The position numbers and the translations under genes are program-made. A DNA stretch of 64,000 nt from CAMAVH01 sp036500145 (GTDB lineage Bacteria > Pseudomonadota > Alphaproteobacteria > SMXQ01): the NCBI GenBank assembly GCA_036500145.1, contig DASYCO010000077.1:62001-126000 (forward strand). The letters run 5' to 3'. Within the stretch, counting starts at the first letter, position 1, and each line of letters opens with the position of its first letter. The notes beneath the pieces were generated by a model. It did not search any database, had not been told where the DNA came from, and saw only the letters and a program-made list of their open reading frames with translations. Below are positions 7,908 to 16,955 of this stretch, piece after piece.

Positions 7908-9320
7908 CTAGTCGTCCTCGTCGCGCCGCGCGGCGGCCTGCAGGTCCTGCAGGCGGATCCAGCCCGGCGAGCCGCGCACCAGCAGCTTTTCGGCTCGCGC
8001 GCCCTGCAGGCGGGCTTCGCGCTTGTTGCCGCGCGCCAGCGCGGCCTCGGCCGAGGACAGCGCGCTCATGCCGAGCTGGTTGTCGCGGCCGTAGGCGATG
8101 GCGAGCTCCGACCAGGCGAAGGCATTGAGCGGCTCGCGCTGGGTGGCGCGGCGCAGGTTGTTGATCGCGTCCGTGTTGAGGGCGGGGTCGTCGCGCTCGA
8201 TCTGCGCCTGGGCGAGGCCGACGCGCAGCAGGGCGTCGTTCGGCAGCAGCGACACGGCCTTCTGATAGGGGGCGAGGGCCTCGGCGCCGCGCCCGTTCTC
8301 GAACATCATCTGCCCCTTGAGCTCGTAGAAGTAGGGATTGTCGGGCTCTTCGGCGATCAGGCCGTCGATCAGCGGCACGGCCTTCGTCATGTCGGGCAGG
8401 CGGTAGTAGGCGATGGCGCGGGCATAGCGCGCGGCGACGCTCTTGTCGGCTTCCTTGTAGCGCGCCAGCGTGTTGGCCGGCGACAGGATGAAGCCGCTGA
8501 GCTTGGCGACCATCCGCTTGTGCATCTCGATGTTCTCGGGCTTGTCGGGCACGTCGGAATATTTCGACTTGGCGACATGCGCGTCGACCGCCTCGATGCG
8601 GTCGCGAGTCAGCGGGTGGGTCTGCACGTAGGGATCCTGGTGGGTCGTGTTCAGCAGCTCCTGGCCGGAGAGGATGTGGAAGAACTCGGACATGCCGCGC
8701 GCCGACTGGCCGCTCTCGTCGAGGAACTTCATGCCGGCCTGGTCGGCGGAGGACTCCTGGGTGCGGCTGTAGGCGAGCAGGTTGCCCTGGGCCACGCCGA
8801 GGCCGCCCGTCATCACCGCCACGCCGGCGCCGCCGGCGCCGGCCACCGCAGCGCCCGCGCCGAGGATCATCGCCAGGATGGCGGTGATCGACGCGCCGCG
8901 CAGGCGGTCCTGGAAGCGCGCCAGGTGGCCGCCGGCGATATGGCCGGTTTCGTGGGCCATGACGCCGATCACCTGGTTCGGCGTCTGGCTTTTCATCAGC
9001 AGGCCGGTGTTGATGAACAGGTTCATGCCGCCGGCGACGAAGGCGTTGATGGAGGAATCGTTGACCAGGTAGATGTCGACGTCGGCGGCGTTCAGGCCGG
9101 CCGCTTCAAAGACTGGCGACGCCCATGTCCGGATGGTATTTTCGATCTCCGAGTCGCGGATCAGCCGCGGCGCGGGGGAGGCGGCGTAGGCAGCGCCCGA
9201 GGTCATGGCGACCAAGGGCAGGCCGTCGTTCCGAAAGCCATTCCAATTCACGCCAAAGGGCGTCATGGCGACCGATCCGGCCGTCAGTCCGACGCATAGG
9301 GTTTTGATGAATTTCCGCAC
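7908..9320 (-). CDS. Exported M48 metalloprotease with TPR domain (BepA/YfgC-like)
   Basis: The 470-residue protein has an N-terminal signal peptide (hydrophobic 8-20, with a likely cut near AAYAAS), a peptidase M48 domain with zinc motif HETGH (His123, Glu124, His127) and the third-ligand Glu in SRTQESSADQAG, followed by a C-terminal tetratricopeptide region (about 290-465). That layout matches BepA, a periplasmic protease and chaperone that assists or degrades outer-membrane proteins. The start is GTG 9320; no ATG fits the signal peptide. Its 5' end overlaps the divergent gene at 9307 by 14 bases. Confidence 0.9.
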   Translation of the reverse strand: MRKFIKTLCVGLTAGSVAMTPFGVNWNGFRNDGLPLVAMTSGAAYAASPAPRLIRDSEIENTIRTWASPVFEAAGLNAADVDIYLVNDSSINAFVAGGMNLFINTGLLMKSQTPNQVIGVMAHETGHIAGGHLARFQDRLRGASITAILAMILGAGAAVAGAGGAGVAVMTGGLGVAQGNLLAYSRTQESSADQAGMKFLDESGQSARGMSEFFHILSGQELLNTTHQDPYVQTHPLTRDRIEAVDAHVAKSKYSDVPDKPENIEMHKRMVAKLSGFILSPANTLARYKEADKSVAARYARAIAYYRLPDMTKAVPLIDGLIAEEPDNPYFYELKGQMMFENGRGAEALAPYQKAVSLLPNDALLRVGLAQAQIERDDPALNTDAINNLRRATQREPLNAFAWSELAIAYGRDNQLGMSALSSAEAALARGNKREARLQGARAEKLLVRGSPGWIRLQDLQAAARRDEDD

Positions 9321-10782
9321 GCATTTCGCTCCCGGGCTTCTCTCCCAAGGTAGGTATGACGCGGGGGCGCGTCAATGCACGCTCCGGGGAGCCGCGCGGC
9401 GCGCCATTCTGGCGCTGGCGGGCCTCTTGACCCTGGCGGGCTGCAGCGACGCAGGCAAGCCTGCGGAGGGGGAACTCGGCTTCATCAGCGGCTTCCTCGG
9501 CGGCGTCGCCGCCGACGAGCCGCGCGCGGCCCTGAACGGGCGGGACGTGCTGTCGGCCGGCGGCAACGCGGTCGATGCGGCGGTCGCGGTCTTCTTCACC
9601 ATGGCGGTCACGCGGCCGTCGCTGGTCGGGCTCGATAGCGACGGCCAATGCGTCGTCTACGACCAGAAGTCGAAGCGCGTCGAGGCCATCGACTTCACCG
9701 GCGCGCCGGGCGTGCCAGGCGCGCCGCGCGGCATGTACGCGCTGCACGCCAAGTACGGCCACCTGCGCTGGGAGCAGATGGTCGCGCCGGCGGAAAACCT
9801 GGCCCGCTTCGGCTTCCCGGTGTCGCGCGGCTTCGCCCGCGACCTCGCCGCCGCCAGCGCCACGCTGGCCGCCAATCCGTCGCTGGCGCGCCTCTACGTC
9901 GGCCCTAGCGGCCGTGCGCCGATCGAGGGCGAGCGGATGAGCCAGCTCGACCTTGCCGCCACCATCAGCCTGTTGCGCCGCGCGCCCGGCCAGTTCTACG
10001 GCGGCGGCTTCTTGCAGAGCTACATCGACGGCGCGGCCGCCGACGGCATCGTCATCTCGGCGGACGCCATGCGCAGCTACGCGCCCCAGTTCCGCGAGCC
10101 CATCCAGGTGAAGCAGGACCTGCTGGTCAGCTACTTCGCGCCGACGCCCGGCGGAGCGATTGCGGCGCGCATGTGGTCGGCGCTGGCGACGGAAGGGCAG
10201 TATCACCGCACCGCGCCGGCGGCGCGGGGCGCGCTGATCGCCGACGCGCAGGCGAAGGCCGTGGCGCAGGCGTCGCCGGGGGTCAGCGAGCTGCCCATCG
10301 GCGCGTCGCAGGCCGGCGCCAGCTTCGTCGTCGCCGACCAGGACAGCAACACGGTCGCCTGCGCCTTCACCATGGGCAAGCTGTTCGGCACCGGCAAGGT
10401 CGCCGGCGACACCGGCATCGTCATCGCCGCGCCGGCGACGGGCGGCGAGGCCTTCGCCGTCGCGCCGATGCTGACGATCAACCCGATCGTCAACAAGATG
10501 TACTTCGCCGCCGCCGGATCGAACGGCGCGCCGGCGCCCGCCGCCGAGGTGCAGGCGGGGCTGGAGACGATGATCGAGGGCAAGGCCCTGGCCGACGCCG
10601 TCGCCCTGCCGCGCAGCCATTGGATATCGGCCGGCCGCGTGGCGACGGAGCCGCAGATTTCCCTGGGCTCGATCAACGCCTTCTTCTGCCCGAAGGGCCT
10701 GCTCTCGCCGGGCGCGGAAAAGCCGGACATCTTCTGCAGCGTGGCGACCGACGGGCGCGGATACGGCCTTGCGACCCGCTGA
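9307..10782 (+). CDS. Gamma-glutamyltransferase-like lipoprotein, probably not catalytic
   Basis: The 491-residue product has a lipoprotein signal (hydrophobic segment, then LAGC lipobox near residue 47) and a full-length GGT-type fold: GNAVDAAVAVFFTMAV, AENLARFGFPVSRG, GQFYGGGF, FGTGKVAGDTGI. GGT must cut itself before a Thr that then becomes the nucleophile, normally in a TTH motif ahead of VVDxDGNAV. Here the aligned stretch reads QAGASFVVADQDSNTV, with Gly337 at the nucleophile position, and the usual Gly-rich and substrate-Arg positions are also changed. It is therefore likely a pseudoenzyme. The ATG at 9307 is the only start that keeps the lipobox. Confidence 0.75.
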   Translation: MNFRTHFAPGLLSQGRYDAGARQCTLRGAARRAILALAGLLTLAGCSDAGKPAEGELGFISGFLGGVAADEPRAALNGRDVLSAGGNAVDAAVAVFFTMAVTRPSLVGLDSDGQCVVYDQKSKRVEAIDFTGAPGVPGAPRGMYALHAKYGHLRWEQMVAPAENLARFGFPVSRGFARDLAAASATLAANPSLARLYVGPSGRAPIEGERMSQLDLAATISLLRRAPGQFYGGGFLQSYIDGAAADGIVISADAMRSYAPQFREPIQVKQDLLVSYFAPTPGGAIAARMWSALATEGQYHRTAPAARGALIADAQAKAVAQASPGVSELPIGASQAGASFVVADQDSNTVACAFTMGKLFGTGKVAGDTGIVIAAPATGGEAFAVAPMLTINPIVNKMYFAAAGSNGAPAPAAEVQAGLETMIEGKALADAVALPRSHWISAGRVATEPQISLGSINAFFCPKGLLSPGAEKPDIFCSVATDGRGYGLATR

Positions 10783-10802
10783 CCCTGCAAAGGCCTGAGG
10801 CC

Positions 10803-11960
10803 ATGGCGCTGAAGGTCTCCGGGCGCGGTCGCATCTCGCCCTTCATCGTCATGGAAGTGATGCGCGCCGCCCATGCGCGAGCGGCGGCCGGCGGCGACGT
10901 CATCCATCTCGAAGTCGGCCAGCCGTCGACCGGCGCGCCCGCGCCGGTGATCGCGGCGGCGCAGGCGGCCTTGCTGCGCGAGCGGCTGGGCTACACCGAG
11001 GCGCTGGGCCTGCCCGACCTGCGCGCCCGCATCGCGCGCCATTACCAGGACAGCTACGGCGTCGCCGTCGATCCCGCCCGCGTGGTGGTGACGACCGGAT
11101 CGTCGGGCGCGTTCCTGCTGGCCTTCCTGGCGGCCTTCGACGCGGGCGACCGCGTGGCGCTGGCCGAGCCGGGCTATCCGGCCTATCGCAACATCCTGCG
11201 CGCCGTCGACGTCGTGCCTGTGGCCCTGCCGTCGGCCGCCGCCGACGGCTTCCAGCCGACGCCGGCGCTGCTTGCGGCGGCGCAGCGCGAGACGCCGCTC
11301 GCCGGGCTGATCGTCGCTTCGCCGGCCAACCCGACCGGCAGCATGATGACGCCGCAGGCGCTCGCCGACGTCGCGCTCTGGTGCCGCGACAACGGCGTGC
11401 GGCTGGTCTCCGACGAGATCTATCACGGCATCTCCTTCGGGATGCGCGCCGAGACGGCGCTGGCGGTCGACCCGGAGGCCATCGTCATCAACAGCTTCTC
11501 GAAATATTTCTCGATGACCGGCTGGCGGCTCGGCTGGATGATCGTGCCGCCGGACCTGGCGCGCGCCGTCGAGTCCCTGGCGCAGAACCTGTTCATCTCG
11601 CCGCCGACGCTGTCGCAGGTGGCCGCCACGGCGGCCTTCGAGGCGCGCGAGGAGCTGGACGCCAACGTGGCGCGCTACGGGCGCAACCGCGCGATTCTGA
11701 TCGAGGGCCTGGCTGCAGCCGGGCTGCCCCGCCTGGCGCCGGCCGACGGCGCCTTCTACCTCTATGCCGACGTGAGCGACGTGACGGCGAGCAGCACGGC
11801 CTTCTGCGCCAAGATGCTGGCGGAGACGGGGATCGCGGCGACGCCTGGCGTGGACTTCGACGAGCGGCGCGGCGAGGGCTTCGTGCGCTTCTGCTTCGCC
11901 GGCAGCGAGACGGAAATGCGGGAGACGTCGCGTCGCCTGAAGGCCTGGCTGAGGCCGTAG
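10803..11960 (+). CDS. PLP-dependent class I/II aminotransferase
   Basis: A 385-residue fold-type I aminotransferase resembling aspartate/alanine aminotransferases. Visible are the N-terminal ISPFIVMEVMRAA, the substrate/PLP segment EVGQPSTGAP, TTGSSGAFLLAF (phosphate binding), SPANPTGSMM with the PLP-contacting Asn, VSDEIYHGI with the Asp that holds the pyridine nitrogen, and SFSKYFSMTGWRLGW with the Schiff-base Lys. Substrate cannot be fixed from sequence. It starts 20 bases after the GGT-like gene and ends in an unusual short tandem duplication and a hairpin. Confidence 0.88.
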   Translation: MALKVSGRGRISPFIVMEVMRAAHARAAAGGDVIHLEVGQPSTGAPAPVIAAAQAALLRERLGYTEALGLPDLRARIARHYQDSYGVAVDPARVVVTTGSSGAFLLAFLAAFDAGDRVALAEPGYPAYRNILRAVDVVPVALPSAAADGFQPTPALLAAAQRETPLAGLIVASPANPTGSMMTPQALADVALWCRDNGVRLVSDEIYHGISFGMRAETALAVDPEAIVINSFSKYFSMTGWRLGWMIVPPDLARAVESLAQNLFISPPTLSQVAATAAFEAREELDANVARYGRNRAILIEGLAAAGLPRLAPADGAFYLYADVSDVTASSTAFCAKMLAETGIAATPGVDFDERRGEGFVRFCFAGSETEMRETSRRLKAWLRP

Positions 11961-12011
11961 GGCTTCATCGAACTGGAACCTGGCTGAAGCCTTGGGGCTT
12001 CAGCCAACTGG
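11944..12011 (+). repeat. 35-base tandem duplication across the aminotransferase stop codon
   Basis: Two 33-base near copies (11944-11976 and 11979-12011), each running from CCTGGCTGA to AACTGG, lie 35 bases apart. The first contains the last codons and TAG stop of the aminotransferase. The second holds a perfect hairpin, GGCTGAAGCC-TTGG-GGCTTCAGCC (11982-12005). It looks like a local slippage duplication that created or strengthened a 3' stem-loop just before the intrinsic terminator. Confidence 0.75.
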
Positions 12012-12025
12012 AGAACGGGCAAAGA

Positions 12026-12056
12026 AAAAGCCGCGCATCCTGGGATGCGCGGCTTT
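12026..12056. terminator. Bidirectional intrinsic terminator between the aminotransferase and rne
   Basis: AAAGCCGCGCATCC and GGATGCGCGGCTTT form an almost loop-less 14-base stem, with A-rich sequence on the left side and a short T-run on the right. It lies between two convergent genes and can serve both strands. It starts 66 bases after the aminotransferase stop and ends 24 bases from the rne stop. Confidence 0.85.
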
Positions 12057-12080
12057 GTTCGTTGTGCAACGATCCGGCGA

Positions 12081-14903
12081 CTATTCCGTCAGGCGCTGCC
12101 ACCAGCCCTTGCGCTTCGGCTGGTTGGGGTCCTCGGCCTGCTCGGGCGCCGCCACGGGCGGCGGGGGCGGAGCGTAGGTCGTCTCGGCGGCGTGGCTCAC
12201 CGTTTCGCGCTCGATGGCGGGCGCGACCGTCTCGGCCGGGCGCCAGCTGTCGCGCGGGACGGGCTGCTCGTCGCCGTTGCCGTAGGACGGGCTTTCGGTA
12301 TGGCCCGGCTCTTCGTGCGAACCTTCTTCGGCCGATGCGTCGCCTTCGGCGCGCGCGGGGCGCTCGCCATCTTCCGGGCGGCGGCGGCGGCGGCCGCCGC
12401 GCTTGCCGCGACGGCGGCGCTTGCGCTCGCCGTCCTCGCCGCGCGCTTCGTCAGCGCCACCGGCATTTGCGGACTCGTCGCCTTCGTCGCTGTCGTTGTC
12501 ATCGTCGGTGGCGGACTCGTCGGACGCCAGCGCGGGCTGCTCGCCGTCGGACGGCTCGCCATGGGCCGGCGCGTCGCCGCGGGCCGGGCGCTCGTCGCCA
12601 CGACGGCGACGGCGGCGGCGTCCACGGCCACGGCGTTCGCCGTCTTCGCCGCGCTCGCGGGTCTCTTCGCGCGCTTCGGCCGGCTCGTCGGCTTCGGCTT
12701 CGGCTTCGGCTTCGATCTCGGCGTCCAATTCCTCGTCGACGATGTCGTCGTCAGGATCGGGCTGGACCACCTCGACCGGACGGACCGGCGGCGGGTTGGT
12801 CTGCGTCTTGAGGCGGTCGAGCTTGAAGTCGGGCGGGATCAGCGCGTCGTCGGTGCCGACGAAGATGCGGAAGTCGTAGCGCGTCTCCAGCGACGCCAGG
12901 GCGGCGCGCTTGTGGTTGAGCAGGTAGATCGCGACCGACGACGGCACGGTCAGCTTGACCTCGCTGGCGCGGCGGCGGATGCCTTCTTCCTCGAGCGCGC
13001 GGATGACGTGCAGCGCGGCCGATTCCGTCGAGCGCACGACGCCGGTGCCGGCGCAGTGCGGGCAGATCTCGGTCGAGGCTTCGAGGAAGCTCGGGCGCAG
13101 GCGCTGGCGCGACAGCTCGAGCAGGCCGAAGGCGCTGATCTTGCCGATCTGGATGCGCGCGCGGTCGACGCGCATGGCTTCCTTCAGGCGCTTCTCGACG
13201 GTGTGCTGGTTGCGCGACTCCTCCATGTCGATGAAGTCGATCACGATCAGGCCGGCGAGGTCGCGCAGGCGAAGCTGGCGGGCGATTTCCTCGGCCGCTT
13301 CCAGGTTCGTCTTGTAGGCGGTCTCTTCGATGTTGCGCTCGCGCGTGGCGCGGCCCGAGTTCACGTCGATGGAGACGAGCGCTTCGGTCGGGTTGATCAC
13401 GATGTAGCCGCCGGACTTGAGCGTCACGACCGGGTTGTGCATCGCGTCGAGCTGCGTCTCGATCTGGTAGCGGTGGAACAGCGGGATCTCGGGGTCGCGG
13501 TACTGCTGAACCTTCTTGGCGTGGCTCGGCATCAGCATCCGCATGAACTCTTTGGCGTTTCGGTAGCCTTCGTCGCCCTCGACGAGAACCTCGTCGATGT
13601 CCTTGCTGTAATGGTCGCGGATCGAGCGCTTGATCAGCGAGGCCTCTTCGTAGACCAGCGCCGGCGCAATCGACTTCAGGGTCAGCTCGCGCACTTCGTC
13701 CCACTGGCGGACGAGATATTCGTAGTCGCGCTTCAGCTCGGTCTTGCTGCGCTCGACGGCTGCCGTGCGCAGGATGACCGCCATGCCCTCGGGAATCTCC
13801 AGCTCGTCGAGATGGGACTTGAGGCGCTTGCGGTCGGCCGGGTTGCTGATCTTGCGGGAGATGCCGCCGCCGCGCGCGGTGTTGGGCATCAGCACGCAGT
13901 AGCGGCCGGCGAGCGACAGGTAGGTGGTCAGCGCGGCGCCCTTGTTGCCGCGCTCTTCCTTGACGACCTGGACCAGCAGGATCTGCCGGCGCTTGATGAC
14001 GTCCTGGATCTTGTAGTGGTGACGGCTGCGGCTGCGGCCGCGGCGACGCTCGGCAGCGGCGCTTTCGACTTCCGATTCGACCTCGTCGGCGCCGCCGACG
14101 GTCTCGACCGGCTTGGGCGCGGCGTCGGCGATCTCGGCGATGTTGTCGCCGGCCGGCTCGCTGTGCGGGGCTTCGTCGTCGGCGCGGGGCTCGCTGCCGG
14201 CGGCCTGCTCGGGCAGCAGCACGTCCGCGCTCGTCGGGGTGGTGTCGGCAATCTCCGCGCTGGCGACGATGTCGCCGGCACCCGGTTCATTGACCAGGGC
14301 GATGCTGGCGGGCGCGGTCTCTTCGGCGCTTTCCGGGGCGGCGGACGCTAGGTCCGGCGCCGGCGGCGTGTATTCGTCGGTGACGGCCGGCTCGGGCGGC
14401 AGCGGCTGAATTTGGCTTTCGGCCTCATGCGCGTGGTCATGGCCGACGTGGTCGTGGCCGACATGGTCATGCTCGTCATGACTGTGCTCGTCGTGGCCAT
14501 GCGCGTCATGGTCGTGGCCATGCTCTTCGTCGTGGTCGGGCTGCTCCTGCTCGCGCGGGGCCTCCTCGTCCGGCTCGGGGCCGAAGTCGGCGTCGTCGCC
14601 GCCGCCGAAGCCGCCCGAGCGGCGCTGCTCTTCCAGCAGCGCGATGCGGTCGGCGGCCGGGATCTGGTAGTAGTCGGGATGGATTTCGCTGAACGGGAGG
14701 AAGCCGTGGCGATTGCCGCCGAAATCGACGAAGGCGGCCTGCAGCGAGGGTTCGACCCGCGTGACTTTCGCGAGGTAGATGTTGCCCTTGAGCTGCTTCT
14801 TGGTCGAACTTTCGAAATCGAATTCGTCGAGGCGGGTACCGTTTGCGATGACCACCCGGGTTTCTTCCAGGTGGGTCGCATCGATCAGCATGCGCTTAAC
14901 CAT
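12081..14903 (-). CDS. rne: Ribonuclease E with large His/Asp-rich insertion
   Basis: RNase E is the main mRNA-decay and rRNA/tRNA-processing endonuclease and the scaffold of the degradosome. The 940-residue product (ATG 14903, preceded by GGAG) opens MVKRMLIDATHLEETRV, then an S1 domain, then an insertion of roughly 200 acidic residues (about 90-300) containing a striking His-Asp-rich tract, then the RNase H-like/DNase I-like catalytic core (FIDMEESRNQHTVE) and the zinc-link CPHCAGTG. The last 300 residues alternate Arg-rich and acidic stretches, as in degradosome arms. Alphaproteobacterial RNase E usually carries an S1 insertion, but the His-rich tract is unusual. Confidence 0.95.
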   Translation of the reverse strand: MVKRMLIDATHLEETRVVIANGTRLDEFDFESSTKKQLKGNIYLAKVTRVEPSLQAAFVDFGGNRHGFLPFSEIHPDYYQIPAADRIALLEEQRRSGGFGGGDDADFGPEPDEEAPREQEQPDHDEEHGHDHDAHGHDEHSHDEHDHVGHDHVGHDHAHEAESQIQPLPPEPAVTDEYTPPAPDLASAAPESAEETAPASIALVNEPGAGDIVASAEIADTTPTSADVLLPEQAAGSEPRADDEAPHSEPAGDNIAEIADAAPKPVETVGGADEVESEVESAAAERRRGRSRSRHHYKIQDVIKRRQILLVQVVKEERGNKGAALTTYLSLAGRYCVLMPNTARGGGISRKISNPADRKRLKSHLDELEIPEGMAVILRTAAVERSKTELKRDYEYLVRQWDEVRELTLKSIAPALVYEEASLIKRSIRDHYSKDIDEVLVEGDEGYRNAKEFMRMLMPSHAKKVQQYRDPEIPLFHRYQIETQLDAMHNPVVTLKSGGYIVINPTEALVSIDVNSGRATRERNIEETAYKTNLEAAEEIARQLRLRDLAGLIVIDFIDMEESRNQHTVEKRLKEAMRVDRARIQIGKISAFGLLELSRQRLRPSFLEASTEICPHCAGTGVVRSTESAALHVIRALEEEGIRRRASEVKLTVPSSVAIYLLNHKRAALASLETRYDFRIFVGTDDALIPPDFKLDRLKTQTNPPPVRPVEVVQPDPDDDIVDEELDAEIEAEAEAEADEPAEAREETRERGEDGERRGRGRRRRRRRGDERPARGDAPAHGEPSDGEQPALASDESATDDDNDSDEGDESANAGGADEARGEDGERKRRRRGKRGGRRRRRPEDGERPARAEGDASAEEGSHEEPGHTESPSYGNGDEQPVPRDSWRPAETVAPAIERETVSHAAETTYAPPPPPVAAPEQAEDPNQPKRKGWWQRLTE

Positions 14904-15434
14904 GTATTCTAACACTCCGCGACGCGTCGGCAGGCTGCGCGCTGAATTCGGGCGCGCGCCGGCGTTGCGTCGTCATCTCTGCGAAGCTGGCGGATTCTCG
15001 TCTCGACCCGCGTGACCTGAAAACCCTGTTGGGGAGAATCCAGAGACGGGGAGGGCGGAGGTGGCCGCGATCCCTTCGACGGGCTCTTTTCAAAAAAGCC
15101 GGAGATGCCGAAGGGCAGCTTCAGGGTTCACACGACTCCTTGGCTGTCTTAAGCGCGCCTCGCATCATCCGACGGCGATTATGGTCTGCCGTCCCGCTGA
15201 TGCGCGCCGCGCCGCCTTATCCACAGCCGACGCTCGGGTTCTTGACGATTTTCCGAAGCGTGGGCGGCCGAGGAAGGCCGACTGGAGCTATTCCACTGAC
15301 AAAATAATCGCAGAAGCGATTTTCCACAATCGGTTAATGGAACATGTCTCCCATGAAGGGCGGGGGCTTTCGGGTTGCCGCTGCCCGCTAGGCGACGCTA
15401 TATGTAGCGGCCAGTAGAAGGCGGGTGCCGATAT
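14904..15434. other. Divergent intergenic region between rne and amiC
   Basis: About 530 bases separate the divergent rne and amiC starts. Only the right end shows a promoter-like signal, listed separately. The rne side is expected to hold a long 5' leader, since RNase E usually controls its own message through its leader, but I cannot point to a conserved hairpin. The GGAG at 14915-14918 on the minus strand is the rne ribosome binding site. Several short open frames run through it, none with recognisable content. Confidence 0.45.
15375..15404 (+). promoter_or_regulatory. Candidate amiC promoter
   Basis: TTGCCG (15375-15380) and TATATG (15399-15404) are separated by 18 bases, a fair sigma-70 match ending 30 bases before the amiC start. 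The -10 box lies inside a small inverted repeat, CGCTA-TATG-TAGCG (15396-15409), which could be a regulator site. Confidence 0.4.
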
Positions 15435-16748
15435 ATGCCTGGGATCATGAGGGGTTTGATGCGGAAAGGGCATGGCGGGTCTTTGCGGACCGGCTGGGTC
15501 TGGAAAGCGCTGCTTACGATTTCGGCCGCACTTTGGCTGCTGGCGGAGGGGATTGCCCTTCCGGCCGATGCCCAGTCGGCCGTTCCGCCGACCACAGTCG
15601 TTGGGGTGCGCATCGGCGGCACCGCCGCAGCGACCCGTTTCGTCCTCGAAATGACCAATTCGACCAAGCCGGAGGTCTTCACCCTCGGTTCGCCCTATCG
15701 CGTGGTCGTCGACCTGCCGGAAATCGCCTGGAGCCTGCCGCCGAACGACATCGGCGCCAAGGGCGGCCTTGTCGACGGCTTCCGCTTCGGCCTGTTCGAA
15801 CAGGGCCGTTCGCGCCTGGTGATCGATGTCCATGAGCCCGTGGCGGTGAAGAGCGCCTTCGTCATGGAGCCGCGCGACGGCCACCGCTACCGGCTGGTGC
15901 TGGACATCGAGCGCGTCGCCGCCTCGGCCTTCCAGGACCAGAATCCTGCCGCGCCGAAGCCCCAGCCGCAGCCGGTGCCGACAGCCGCAGCGCCCCAGGC
16001 GATCATGACGCCGCGCCCGCCCGCCCCGCAGCCGGCGCCGCGCCCGCGCGCCACCGGCGACGCGCGCCACATCGTGGTCGTCGACGCCGGCCACGGCGGC
16101 GTCGATCCCGGCACCATCGGTCCCGGCGGCACCTACGAAAAGGACGTCACCATCGCCATGGCGCGCGAGCTGAAGGCGCGCATGGAGGCTTCCGGCCGCT
16201 ACAAGGTGGTCCTGACGCGCGACAAGGACATCTTCATTCCCTTGCGCGACCGCGTCGCCATCTCGCGCGCGGCGGGCGCCGAGATGTTCATCTCATTGCA
16301 CGCCGACTCGATCGCCAACCGCAGCACGCGGGGCGGCACGGTCTACACCCTGTCCGAAGTCGCCTCCGACAAGGAAGCCGAGGCCCTGGCTGCCAAGGAA
16401 AACAAGGCCGACCTGATCGCCGGCATGGACCTGAGCCACGAAAGCCGCGAGGTGGCGAGCATCCTGCTCGACCTCGCCCAGCGCGAGACGATGAACTATT
16501 CGGCGCGCTTCGCCTCCATCCTGGTGGAGGAATTGGGCAAAACGGTCCAGCTCGGAATCAATTCGCACCGCTATGCCGGCTTTGCCGTGCTGAAGGCGCC
16601 CGACGTGCCCGCCGTGCTCTATGAAATGGGCTATCTGTCGAATCCGACGGAGGAAAAGGAGCTGCTGAAGCCGGCCTACCGCCAGAAGATGGCGGACGGC
16701 ATCGTGCGGGCGGCCGACCGTTTCTTCCGCGAACGGGTCAATCCCTAG
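15435..16748 (+). CDS. amiC: N-acetylmuramoyl-L-alanine amidase with AMIN domain
   Basis: This 437-residue periplasmic enzyme cleaves the amide between MurNAc and the stem peptide, splitting septal peptidoglycan during division. It has a signal peptide (about 20-48, ending ADAQS), an AMIN domain (about 52-150) that targets it to the septum, a Pro-rich linker (165-205) and an Amidase_3 domain (about 210-432). Zinc-ligand motifs are VVDAGHGGVDPG, the Glu in GGTYEKD and ISLHADS; the C-terminal EMGYLSN carries the catalytic Glu. The PBP1A gene lies 207 bases downstream with its own promoter, giving a cell-wall pair. Confidence 0.92.
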   Translation: MPGIMRGLMRKGHGGSLRTGWVWKALLTISAALWLLAEGIALPADAQSAVPPTTVVGVRIGGTAAATRFVLEMTNSTKPEVFTLGSPYRVVVDLPEIAWSLPPNDIGAKGGLVDGFRFGLFEQGRSRLVIDVHEPVAVKSAFVMEPRDGHRYRLVLDIERVAASAFQDQNPAAPKPQPQPVPTAAAPQAIMTPRPPAPQPAPRPRATGDARHIVVVDAGHGGVDPGTIGPGGTYEKDVTIAMARELKARMEASGRYKVVLTRDKDIFIPLRDRVAISRAAGAEMFISLHADSIANRSTRGGTVYTLSEVASDKEAEALAAKENKADLIAGMDLSHESREVASILLDLAQRETMNYSARFASILVEELGKTVQLGINSHRYAGFAVLKAPDVPAVLYEMGYLSNPTEEKELLKPAYRQKMADGIVRAADRFFRERVNP

Positions 16749-16852
16749 GCTTTTCCCAAGATTCCAGGCGCTGCGGGCCATTTCGGCCGCCTTTTCGCGT
16801 GGCGCGGCGGCCACGGTTAGGTCCGGGGAGGCCGGGGAGCGTTTCAGCGCCA

Positions 16853-16881
16853 TTGACGTTGCTTAACCGCGCCCATATTTC
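16853..16881 (+). promoter_or_regulatory. Candidate promoter of the PBP1A gene
   Basis: TTGACG (16853-16858), a 17-base spacer and TATTTC (16876-16881) make a good sigma-70-like promoter 74 bases before the PBP1A start. The spacer includes TTAACC, a half-site-like word, but without a second TTAA at the CtrA spacing. Confidence 0.5.
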
Positions 16882-16955
16882 TGCGCTATTCTAGCTTCCC
16901 GGCAGCTGGGGGCGCCGTCGGCAAGGAGCGCGCCCGCGATGGTTTTCAAAGTCAC

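Noticed and set aside
15061..15417. 118-codon plus-strand frame before amiC
   Set aside because: No ribosome binding site, no domain, and the amiC promoter-like signal lies inside it.
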